DNA from: Vanessa cardui
Taxonomy: Eukaryota; Arthropoda; Insecta; Lepidoptera; Nymphalidae
Reading direction: 5' to 3'
NCBI RefSeq assembly: GCF_905220365.1
Contig: NC_061147.1
Location: 1,860,001-1,924,000, forward strand
DNA length: 64,000 nt
In this document: piece after piece, positions 48,201 through 60,200 of the stretch
How positions within the stretch are numbered: position 1 is the stretch's first letter
How the letters are laid out: each line of letters starts with the position of its first letter
Translations under genes and position numbers: made by a program
Notes under the pieces: model-generated
Told to the model about the DNA's origin: nothing
Databases searched by the model: none
Seen by the model: the letters and a program-made list of their open reading frames with translations, nothing else

Positions 48201-51200
48201 AATTAGACACTAATAATAAATGGACAACTGTTACCAAAAAAGGAAAAAGGATGATAAGAAGGAATATGTGGGACAGCAAAGAAAGTCTTGAAGAACATTT
48301 AACAGAAATTTGTGTGTATTCGAAAGACAAAATGCCCAAACAATTTCAATTAGCGAAAATACTCAAAAAAGAAAATATATTAAATATATCTCGAATAAAA
48401 TATTTAAACCCGTATAAAGTTTTAATTGTATTTGAAGAAGAACACAGTGCAACAAAACTATTGTCATGCAATGCCTTCATAGAAAGAGGATGGAGAATGC
48501 ACAATAGACATGAAGTAGGGATATCGTACGGGGTTATTAAGAATGTAGAAACTGAGTTAAGCGAAGAAGATATCAAACAAAATATCACTTGTGACAGGGA
48601 TTTACTATCTGTAAAACGATTAATGCGCAGAAATAATGAATCGGACTGGTTAACGAGTGAAGCAGTTCGATTAGGGTTTAAAGGTTCATCTTTACCCCCA
48701 TATATATATGTATATGATATAAAGATTAAGATTGAACCATATATATTTCCCGTCACACAATGCTCGAAATGTTGGCGTTATGGTCATAATAAAAAAACTT
48801 GCCCTAGTACTAAAGTGGTATGCCCTAAGTGTAGATCTAACCATGATAATTGTGATTCACTAAATTTTAAGTGTGTTAATTGTTCAGGACCCCATTTATC
48901 TTTGAGCAGGGATTGTCCTATATTTAAAAAGGAAAGAAAATTACGAGAAATTATGGCTGAATTTAATTGTACGTATAAAAAGGCTTTGGAAATGTACGTC
49001 CCGCCATCCTTACCAGCAAAGAATGAAAATTATACATGTGAAGAAATTCAAATGAAAGATATTCCTTACGCTCCACCTGATCAATTAACCTATGCCGGGG
49101 CCGTAAAATCTACGAAACATATCCAGACACCTAATACCACACCAAAACATACTAAAAAATCAAGCCACAAAAGTACTACTAATAAAAAAATTACAAATGA
49201 TGAAACGCTTAATTGGGAAGCTTTATCTCAGACTGAATCTATCACGGAAGAAATTAAAGAAGAGAACAGTAACAAAGAAGATAAAGTTAAAAAAGGGATA
49301 TTTTTTGATTTACTAGAAAAGCTTGCAAATATTATTTTTATGAAAAAACTTACAGCTATTAAGAAGATAGAACAGATTATAGTAATCTTATTGGAGTGGT
49401 TTATGAGTGTGATCCAACGCAAATTCGATTTTATTTCTCCATTTGCACATCTCTTTAACAGTGGACAGTGAAGGCATATTGAATAGAATTAATATTATGC
49501 AATGGAACGCACAGAGTATAAAGGGAAAGATAGGTGCAGTCCGTCAGTTGTTAGTGCAAGAGAAAATTCATATTGCTGCCGTATGTGAAACGTGGTTAGA
49601 CTCAGAAACAAATCTTACTATTGGTGAATATAATATTTATCGAAAGGATAGACAAGATAGTTATGGAGGCGTAGCAGTTCTGGCTCACCGGTCTGTTAAA
49701 ACTCAAAGGATAAACTTAAATTCTAGGCCCAATTTAGGCATTGAAATAATTTTTGTTAAAATTTTTAATTGTTCACATATTCAGAATGTAATTGTAGTGT
49801 ACTGCCCTTCCTCGGTGAGAACTAGTCAGAGTGATTGGGATCATTTATTTTCTTTAGTTGATAAAAACACACTTATTTTGGGAGATTTTAATGGACATCA
49901 TACAAATTGGTCTAATAGGATAGATCCAAGAGGTATTCAAATCTATAACGCTTTATTAGATAGTAATTTTGTAACTTTAAATGATTCAACACCAACCCGT
50001 GTAAGACTAGTTAACGGTATTCTACAAGAATCTTCTCCGGATATATCAATAGCGTCATCGGACGTGTCTGTAAAATTTAATTGGAAAGTTACTAATGAGA
50101 CATTAGGAAGTGATCACCTTATTATTAAATTGACAACTTCAATTCACTCTATACTTAAGCCGCTTAAAAAAAGGAATTATTAAAAAGCTAATTGGACATC
50201 TTATCGAGAATATCTTGAACGCATATTCTCCGACTTAAGATTGCCAGAAAACCCTCAACAGGCTTACGACTTTTTTATATCATGTCTAAATAAAGCAGCT
50301 GATATATATATTCCGGTTAGTTATATAAATCAAAATCCAACATTTACTTTCACGCCGAAACCATATTGGAATAGTGAATTATCAAAATTAGTTGCAGAAC
50401 GTCGGCTGGCTCTTATTAACTTTAGAAAAAACCCTACACCAAACAACCTCGGTATATTACAAAATAAAATATCTGAATTGCAAAAAATAATTCGAAAAGC
50501 TGATTCTAAATGTTGGCAAAAATATTGTTCGTCGTTAAATCAATCTTCTTCTTCAACTGAGTTATGGCAACGTATGCGTTGGATTAGAGGGTATAGAACT
50601 ACTAAGTCTTATATCAATGAACAACTTACTCACGATGTTTTAAAATCTTTAAGCCCCGATTATGTTCTGCCACCCAAGCCCTATTTTAATATTCTCAATA
50701 GCAGTCTGGAAACTCCTATCCTTATGCAAGAGATTTCATTGGCTATTAAATCGACCGACACAGCCCCTGGATGTGATGGTATATCATATTCAATGTTAAA
50801 AAATTTACCAGAAAAAGGACAACTCATTTTGTGCTATTTATATAATCAATTCTTTTCACTAAATATAGTCCCTCATCAGTGGCGTAACATAGATATCGTC
50901 CTTATACCAAAACCAGGAAGAGACTTGCAGCTTACTTCTTCGATCCGCCCTATATCCTTGATATCTTGTTTGTGCAAAATTTTCCATTCCATCCTTAACA
51001 AACGATTAGAATGGTATTTCGAAAAAAATCGTTTATTCTCTAATGATACGATAGGTTTCCGAAAGACAAAATCTTGCTACGATAACACTGATCAACAGTG
51101 GTCATGCCACACGAACTCTTGTAGGTAATCCTATTTTAACTACCTACCCTCATTACGAAAGTGCACTTATTTTATTTCAATCACCCTCAGTGTTCTTGTG

Positions 51201-54200
51201 ATAAGTCAAGTTCATTATTGGCTTTACAGCGATAAATGCATGTGAACGTTCGTAAGAAAACAGTGTTTAACAAAAACATAATTCCATTCATTTTCTTTAT
51301 TAATTTAAATTGCGTTGTTCTAGTCAAATACTGTGCTTGTGCGAATATGTCTAGAAAGTGTATTAACAATCCTAACTCTTTTTGTTATGTTTGTGGTGAA
51401 TTGACTTTCAAACAACAAAGGCGAAATTTTACAGAGCTAATATTGTAGTGTTATCACGAGTATTTTTCCTTTTCGGTTGCTCATCAAGATAAACCTTGGG
51501 CACCACATATTTGTTGTATAACATGTGTAAAAAATTTATTAGATTGGAAGAAAGGATTACGTCATATGCCGTTTGCTATTCCTATGATATGGACTGAGCC
51601 TAGAGATCATGTGTCGGATTGCTATTTCTGTGTTACTAAAATCAAAGGTATAAACCCGAAAGCAAAATACACAGTTCAATACCCGAATTTACCTTCAGCA
51701 ATAAGACCTATCCCACATGACGTCAATTTGCCAATACCAGTATCATCTACATCGTTCAATATCGATGATCCACAACCCTCCACTTCAAGCCAATTTAATG
51801 TTGTTGTCGATGATGATACTGATTCAGACTTTGAACAAGTTCAAGATAAGCCTCATTTATTAACTCAAGGAGACCTAAATGACCTAGTACGCGATTTGAA
51901 TTTGTCAAAAAAACAGGCAGAACTGTTAGGATCTCGTTTAAAAGGATGGAACTTGTTACATAGTGAAACTAAAATATGCCATTTTCGAAATCGTGATGTA
52001 CAGTTTAAAAGTTTTTTTTCTCAAGATGGGGACTTGGTGTTTTGTAATGATATAAATTCCGTTATGGAGGTTTTGGAAATTCAATTTGATTCCTCCCAGT
52101 GGCGTTTGTTAATCGACTCATCCAAAACAAGTCTAAAAGCAGTTTTACTCCATAACGGTAATGTATTTCCTTCTGTTCCTTTAGCACACGGTACTAATAT
52201 GAAAGAAACTTATGAGATCATGAAACTAGTACTTGAAAAAATCCAATATAATAAATATAATTTTAAAATCTGCGGCGATTTAAAAGTCATTGCCCTACTA
52301 CTTGGACTACAGTTGGGTTATACTAAATTTTGTTGTTTTTTGTGCGAATGGGACAGCAGGGACAGACAAAATCAGTACAAAAAAAAGTATGGCCTATGCG
52401 TGAATTTTTAGTTCCTGGACAGAAAAATGTGAAGCATTTACCACTTGTCAAGCCGTCTGATGTTTTTCTTCCGCCGCTCCATATCAAATTAGGTCTTATG
52501 AAAAATTTTGTAAAGGCGATGGATCGCAATGGATATGGTTTTTTGTATTTAAAAGATAAATTCCCCAAAATAAGTGATGCTAAAATCAAAGAGGGCATTT
52601 TTGTAGGACCTCAAATCAGGGAATTAATAAAAGACCAGAGATTCGAAGAAAAATTGAACGTTTTGGAAAAATCGGCATGGCAATGCTTCAAGAACGTAGT
52701 TGCAAATTTTTTGGGGAATCATAAAACTGAAAACTACAAAGAGTTAATTGACGAGCTCATATTGGCATACAAAGCTTTAAATTGTAATATGTCACTTAAA
52801 ATTCATTTTCTAGATTCACATTTGGATTTTTTCCCTGAGAATTTAGGGGCTGTAAGTGATGAGCACGGGGAAAGGTTCCATCAGGACATTTCGGCCATGG
52901 AAAAGCGTTATCAAGGTAAATGGAGTCCAAGGATGTTGGCTGACTATTGCTGGACAATTAAAATTAAAAGAGACCGGAAGCCAAATATGCCAGAAAATCG
53001 TATTAACTTTTGTTTCATTCATATTTTTCTTTTTATTTTCGAGAACTTTCTTTTTTTTCCTTATAATCAACTATAGCTAAATAAATAAAATTAATGGGTG
53101 ATAAAAAAAAATTATCTGTTGATTTTTATTTACAACACCTTTTACTATTAAGAAAATATAAAAAACTTCGTGTGGCATGAAGAAGTTTAAATTTTGTTAA
53201 CCAGTGTAATTTAAGTACCCTAATTACTCATATACAGACCGGTTTTGCTAGACAGGATTCTACGGTTGCGTGTTTTATCGATATAAATAACGCATACAAC
53301 AATGTGAACATTTCAGTACTTTTAAAAATTCTCCATAAATTTGGTGTAGGTCTTAAAATTTGCAACTACCTCTGGAACTTTCTTAGCAACCGTTGGCTTA
53401 ATATTCGTGGTAAAGACTATAATTCTGGAAGATCTACTTGTTTAGGTCTGGCACAAGGTGATCCTTTATCACCCCTATTATTTAATATAGCTACGATTCA
53501 CGTATTTTGTGAAGCATATCCTGATTCTATTAACATCTCCCAGTTCGCTGATGATTATGTGATATATGCTTCAAACAAAAACATTAGTTATATACAAATA
53601 CAATTACAAAAAGCTTTAGATATATTTAATGAACAAATTAGTAAAATAGGTCTTCATATTTCTTCAAAAAAGACTAGGGTCTGTTTATTTCGAAAGGTAG
53701 AAAACATAATGAAATATTATTAAAAGTGGATAATTCTGTATTACAATATGTCGAATCAATAAAATATCTTGGGATGTGGTTGGATCGCTCATTACGGTGG
53801 GGTAAACATATAAATGAAATTGTACAAAAAGTTTCAAAATGTCTTAATGTTTTTAAAGTATTAGCCGGTTCGGGTTGGGGCGTTCACCCTAAACACTTTA
53901 ATACGTAGTAGAATTGACTACGCTTGCTTTTTATATGCCAATGCTGCTAAGAGAAACCTTAAAAAATTAGACACGATACAAAATCATGCAATGAGAATTA
54001 TAGGGGGCTTTATTAAAACTACTCCTATCCACGTCATGGAGAGTGAACTTTGTTTGCAACCATTATTTATCCGTAGGCGATACTTAGCAGGAAAATTTTG
54101 GCTCAAATCAAGATCCTTAGAAAACAATAAGGTTATAGAGCTACTTTGTAACATTACTAACTCAAATGAAACTCTTAGCTATTGGGTAAATAAACGAAAA

Positions 54201-57200
54201 CCCTTACTGATTACAATCCATGCTGAATTACAATCGATCCCTGTTCAACGTAGTAAACAGCTAGACATGTTCTCTTTAAAAACTTGGGTTAGCAGTATTG
54301 AAGTAAATAACGTTGTTAGATGTAACCTTTTGCCTTTAAAAAATCCAAAAAATAAATATAGTTTAACAGATATTAGAAGTGTAGTTACCCAATTTATTGA
54401 CAATACATACAAAAACCATTATCAAATATTTACAGACGGATCAAAAGAGATAAGTACTTCAGGTGGAGCGTTGTATGATGCACAAACTAAAAACTATGCG
54501 AAATTTCAACTCAGCAAATACCATTGTATAATGTTCATTGAATTACAAGCAATTTCGGAGGCATTGTCATATATTGATTCTATTGAATCTCAAAATTTTG
54601 TAATTTTAACAGACTCTAAAAGTGCTCTTCAACATTTACATAAATGCACTACCAGTTATCGAGGTACTTCAATAGCATATACTATCCTAGACCAAATTCA
54701 AAAGTTAAATAAGACTGCAAAATCTGTTTTTCTTCAGTGGATACCATCACATATTGGAATAACTGGCAATGAGATAGTGGACCATCTTGCAAAACAGGCC
54801 AATGTGGATGGTATACCAATATCAGTGGACCCATATTTCTCTGATGTTATTTGGATGCATAAATAAAAATGTATGTACTTATGGAGAGAATATTTTGATG
54901 AACGCTCAAGAGAAAAAGGCATATGGTATAGAACAATGCAGCCGCAACCTTGGAATAAACCCTGGATAGATAAATGTGACCTTAGTCGCCAAGACCTTAT
55001 TACGGCTTTAAGACTTCGTTCCGGACACCTTCCATTAAACTCATTTGCATACTTAATGAAAAAAGTAACAACCGCCAATTGCACCGAATGTGGTGTAATT
55101 GAAGATATCTACCATATTTTACTGGAATGTGTTCGGAGTGAGTCACTTAGACATGATATTTATTCTAATATTAAAAGCAGACTAACTATTGTGGATTGTA
55201 TAAGTTTTTTTGGCATTTCCTGGGAGCAAAGAAGCAAAATTATTATACAAATTATGTAACAAATGTTTAAGTTTAAGGAAATAAAAAAGTAAAAAATTGT
55301 AATATAACTAACAGAGCGATATAGTCACAAATGGTGACTAAGCTCTTAAAATAAATAAATTAAAAAAAAAAAAACAATCAAACAGTTTTAAATTATTAAA
55401 ATATAATCATTTCTGGACAAGTGTTTTTCTGAAATTCGTGGTTTCGCGCCGACATATATATATTATTTTATTTAGAATTATTTCAAAACAAAGATTATTA
55501 TTATTATCACTTAAAATTTCGTTTTTAGGATTCATTAAGCAATTTTATATAACAAAATAATTCTTCCTACATCCAAGCTCTATGACACATGGGGTAGATC
55601 ATCATCCTACACACGCTGATATTCTTACGATAGCATTAAACTCAGTATGAGATAAATTACAAACATAAACTAAGCCCCTGAGAGTTTAATGGCGGTTGTC
55701 GGATTCGAACCCCGAATCTTTGTAATCTTCAATTCGAATTTAAGTTTTCTAACCCACTTGACCATGTTTGCTCAAATAATAACTTAACTACTGAGTTTCT
55801 TGCCGGTTCTTCTCGGTAGAATCCACTTCCGGTAGCTTCACTTAATATAGTTATTAAATGACGATTCAAAATGGCTTGTAAAAGCCTACTTGAATAAAGG
55901 ATACTTTATAAAAGTATCCTTTATTCAATATTATACTTATACGATAGCGGAAATGGCCCAGTGGTTAGAACGCTTGCATTTTAAACGATAATTGCGGGTT
56001 CGAACCCAGGCAAGCACCGCTATAAATACAGTAGAATTCATTTATAACGACGTCGCTTATAACGACTAACCGTTTTTAGCGTCGATATTATTTACTCATG
56101 TTCGGTTTGATAGTTAGATACTGAGAAAATGTAACCGTTTAGTGCGACTTCGGTTTGAGCGACAAACCGTTTATAGCGACCATTTTTTACGATAATTCGT
56201 CCGTTTAAAACGACGCGCCGTGTTTTGTTTCAATTTAGGTAACGAAAGACCAATACCTCGGCCCCTCACTTTCCCCGCGCGCTTCATCGTTCAATTCTCC
56301 TTATTTACGCGCGTAAATCATAGTTAGTGTTTGTCACCTATTACGACAAGTTCATAAATTGCTATAAAATGAGTTCTGTGAAAAGAAAGTGTTTTACAAT
56401 TGAAGAGAAGAGTGCAATATTACACAGATTAGAAGCTGGTGAATCAAACACGTACAGTACGTTACAGTACATCACGTACCTATGTTTGTAATTTGGTATG
56501 TACCACTTATTTGTGTACATATAAGAGTAATTAAAATAAACATGTGTAACTGATTCCTACAACATGTTTTATTTACCTAAATAAGAAAATCAAACTTTCG
56601 CACTTATAATACATAATTACATACATGTGTAAATATCCGTTTTATACGACATCCGGTTAGTACGACATAATATCGCCGGTCCCTTGAAGGTCGTTATATC
56701 AGGATTCTACTGTATGTGCTTAATTTGTGTGTATAATTCATTTCGTCGAGACAACATCATGAGGAAACATGCATGTGTCTAATTTCAATGAAATGCTGCC
56801 ACATGTGCATTCCACCAACCCGCATTGGAACAGCGTGGTGGAATATGTTCCAAACCCCCACCCTTAATGGGAGAGGAGGCCTTAGTACAGCAGTGGGAAA
56901 TTTACAGGCTTTTATTTTTGGGTTCTATCCCCTAATCTTTGTAATCTTCAATTCGAATTTAACTGCTCTAACCAATTGACCCATGTCTGATCAAATATTA
57001 TGATACGACTCACCCAATCATATGGGACTTCAAAACCTCCTTATTGGCGTACGTCTTCTGACAGTACTTACACTTGGCGCGTTTCTGCCTCACGTGTGCG
57101 TACGCTATGTGCTTCCGCAGCGACACCTGACGTCTGAAAGAAAACGTGTTACATTTTACTTTGCTGTAAAAACAATTACAGAGATATTTCTGCCCACTTC

Positions 57201-60200
57201 ATGAGATAAAGACAGTAAAAGACAATCACGATCGACAGCTACGCTCTATTGATTCTCTCCTTCTCTCTTTTCCCAGTCACTTCTCTGGCTTCGTAACTAA
57301 CGTTTTCTCTGTACAAGCTGTCAGATTATGGAATAAACTTCCGGTAGAAATTAGAGAGGCTTCTACTAAGGCATTTTTCAAGCGTCGTTTACAGGATCAT
57401 ATTATTAAAAACCTCTCTTAAGTTTTTCCTTTTTTTCTCACTTAAGCTGTGTTTTTAAAATTTCTATTACGTCTCTGTTATTTTATATCATATATGTATA
57501 TATAATTATAAATGTGTATTCTCATGCATATATATAATATTTTATCTGTTTTTGTTTTATTATTATTACTATCGTATTTATTGTAAAATTTATTGTTACC
57601 GCCTTCATGACTTTCTGTTTGGCCTAAAGATTGACTGGTAGAGAATGCCTTCAGGCATTAAGTCCGCCTTTTGTCTCAACTTATGTTGTTGTTCAATAAA
57701 GTATTTAAATAAATAAAGACTGACACACACATTCTAAATCAGTGGGAAATATAGCAATGGAATTTTTTTAAGGAAAGTCCACATAGGACTACGAATTCAT
57801 TTTAACGAATAATCTTCTAAGTGTTACATATTTATATTTAAAAAATAATTTACATTACTTAAAAGTATTACATTCCGTATTGGAAGAGCGTGGCTCCAAG
57901 CTCCAAACCCTCAAAAAGAGAGGAGACCTTAGCCCAACAGTGGGACACATAAAGGCTGTAACTTTACTCTTTATTGTTATGTAACTCCCATTAATGGATA
58001 GCCAAAAATTTTATAGATAATATTTTCATGGATGACATATAATATTTGAAAGTAAATTAATGACATGTATCGTTTTTCAAATGTGTCTAATTTTATCTTT
58101 ACATATAATAAAATTGGAGTGTCTGTTTGTAATGTTAAATTAGCCCTTTTGTTACTCAATGCATATGTGTGTATTCACGGTACAAATACCAAAATAAAAT
58201 TTTTACAATTTTTGTCTGTCTGTTTGTTCCGGCTTATCTCTAGAACGGCTGGACCGATTTTGATGGGACTTTCACTGGCAGATAGCTGATATAACAAGAA
58301 GTAACTTAGACTACAATAATAATAATATATGTTTTTTTGTTAAATTCAAAACTAAGTTAGTAAGCAGCTAGTTCGTCATAAAACCATAATTCAATCGTGT
58401 TTCTTATTTATTCATGTCAATGGGCACTTATATAGTTTTTTTTTATGGTATAGGTTGGCGGACGAGCATATGAGCCACGTGATAGTAAGTAGTAACCATC
58501 ACCCATAGACAATGACGCTGTTAGAAATATTAACTATTCCTTACATCGTCAATGTGCCACCAACCTTGGGAACTAAGATGTTATGTCCCTTGTGCCTGTA
58601 GTTACACTGGCTCACTCACCCTTCAAACCGGAACACAACAATACTGAGTACTGTTATTTGGCGGTAGAGTGGGTGGTACCTACCCAGACGGGCTTGCACA
58701 AAGCCCTACCACCAAGTATCTAGTTAATTACTGATACTCACTTAAACAATTTGTTGCAATGTGAGCATCTGTACTGGAAGGTGTCCTGGAGATGAAACGC
58801 CGTATAGTGATCCTTTATCGTCAAACGACTGATTCGCGTGAGGTCGCACTCGCTGCATTTGTAACGTCTGGGGAAATAATTAATATATATTAATATTATA
58901 TTGACGACCTCCGTGGTCGAGTGGTGTGTACACCGGTTTTCATTGGTACGCCACTCGCCAATCCCGGGTTCGATTCCCGGCCGATTCGATGTAGATTACC
59001 ATTAGTTTTCTATGTTGTCTCGGGTCTGGGGTGTTTGTGGTACCGTCGTTACTTCTGATTTCCATAACACAAGTGCTTCAGCTACTTACATTGGGATCAG
59101 AGTAATGTATGTGATGTTGTCTTACATTTATATTTATTTATTTATTATAAACGTCATAGTAGCTGTCTGTCTGACGCTCTTTCACGGTCAAACCGCTGAA
59201 CCGAATTTGATGAAATTTCCTATGAGCCGAACTTAAAACGCGAGCGAAGCCGTGAGCTATTACTAGTTGTGATATATGATTTGAGATAATTTAATAATGG
59301 CCGCATAATACATTCCTTAGCTTGGTTGAGAATGGCAGTTTTAGAATAATATAAAAATCTTGACGGCCAAATAATGGATGATTGTGGTCACTTTCTCTCA
59401 AAGACATTCTTACAATTTAATATTATTAACCGCCCTTGTCTAAGGGCAGTAGTCAACACTAACCATCAATTGGCATTCCACCCAACCATCAAGTAAATAG
59501 GCTATTTGACTGGTTTTTAAAATCCATTTTATATTATTTAGTAGAGGTTAAGGAACCCAGTTAAAGTTGATTTTTTTAATTCTATTACATATTTACCGAA
59601 ATATATCATATTAAAAATTCCATATTTAAATAACGCGCGAAAACGCTACTTGGACAAGATGGCGCTGCAATGGGGACGGTGACGTCACTTTGCTGTATTT
59701 TAATCTGTCGTACTTATAGTAGAAAAGCAAGGTTTACAACAAAGTGACTTCATTATAAGCCCGGCCAATCAGGAGCGTTTTGTGTCACGTGACAAACGTT
59801 TGAAAAGTAGCATTTTTATTTATTGATTTTTGAATAAATTAAGTATTATTTTCAAATTTCGTTAGTAAATAACCATTTTTAAACTCATAATCTACACTGA
59901 TTACAATAATTCACAATTTATTTTTCGCATTGTCAAATAGCCTATTATATAATTATATTATATAAATATACTTACACTCTATGGTATCTCTGATGACTCA
60001 AGAGTTTGTCCATGGTACCCATCCTCTGTTTACAAATGTCGCATTCGTATTCGCCAATCGCCTGAAACATATATTTTTATAAAGAAAATGAAAGTAGTAA
60101 TCGTTTTTTGTGCAGATTCCTACTTTTTAGGTACAATTGTTTATAGTAATGTTATTATTATATTATATTCAGTATATCTATGAATCAATACTACATCACA

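Larger units (their letters stand above)
49443..55259 (+). pseudogene. LINE ORF2 (endonuclease, reverse transcriptase, RNase H), broken
   Basis: Endonuclease at 49443-50183: NIMQWNAQSIKG, AAVCETWL, ILGDFNGHHTNW, SDHLIIKL. An in-frame TAA at 50181 ends it; the same frame resumes. Reverse transcriptase: TAPGCDGISYSML, VLIPKPGRDL, RPISLISCL at 50241-51085; GLAQGDPLSPLLFN and SQFADDYVIYAS at 53304-53723. RNase H at 54420-54850: FTDGSKE, FIELQAI, LTDSKSAL, PSHIGITGNEIVDHLAK, with all four acidic residues. A cysteine/histidine tail (CTECGVIEDIYHILLEC) follows. Damage: the transposon insert, frameshifts near 53697 and 53905, stops at 50181 and 54864. Confidence 0.92.
47946..55372 (+). mobile_element. 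Full-length I-group LINE, interrupted by a DNA transposon
   Basis: Flanked by an exact 15-bp duplication (AACAATCAAACAGTT at 47931-47945 and 55373-55387). It has a 104-base leader beginning GCAGTCGTGG, two overlapping ORFs and a poly-A tail at about 55362-55372. ORF2 order is AP endonuclease, reverse transcriptase, RNase H. An RNase H domain together with a CCHC gag points to the I group rather than Jockey or R1 (family knowledge). Native length without the insert is about 5.3 kb. It lies antisense to the host zinc-finger gene. Confidence 0.93.
55944..56914 (+). repeat. SINE A copy split by a Tigger-like element
   Basis: Head 55944-56028 (GAAATGGCCCAGTGGTTAGA; GCGGGTTCGAACCCAGGC) and body 56715-56914 (TGTGCTTAATTTGTGTGTAT ... 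TTTACAGGC). They are continuous once 56029-56712 is removed. Confidence 0.9.

Noticed and set aside
48346..48756. 136-codon minus-strand open frame
   Set aside because: Antisense shadow of the intact LINE ORF1.
51187..51369. 60-codon minus-strand frame at the left of the nested transposon
   Set aside because: Lies within the element's 5' untranslated part and antisense to its protein start.
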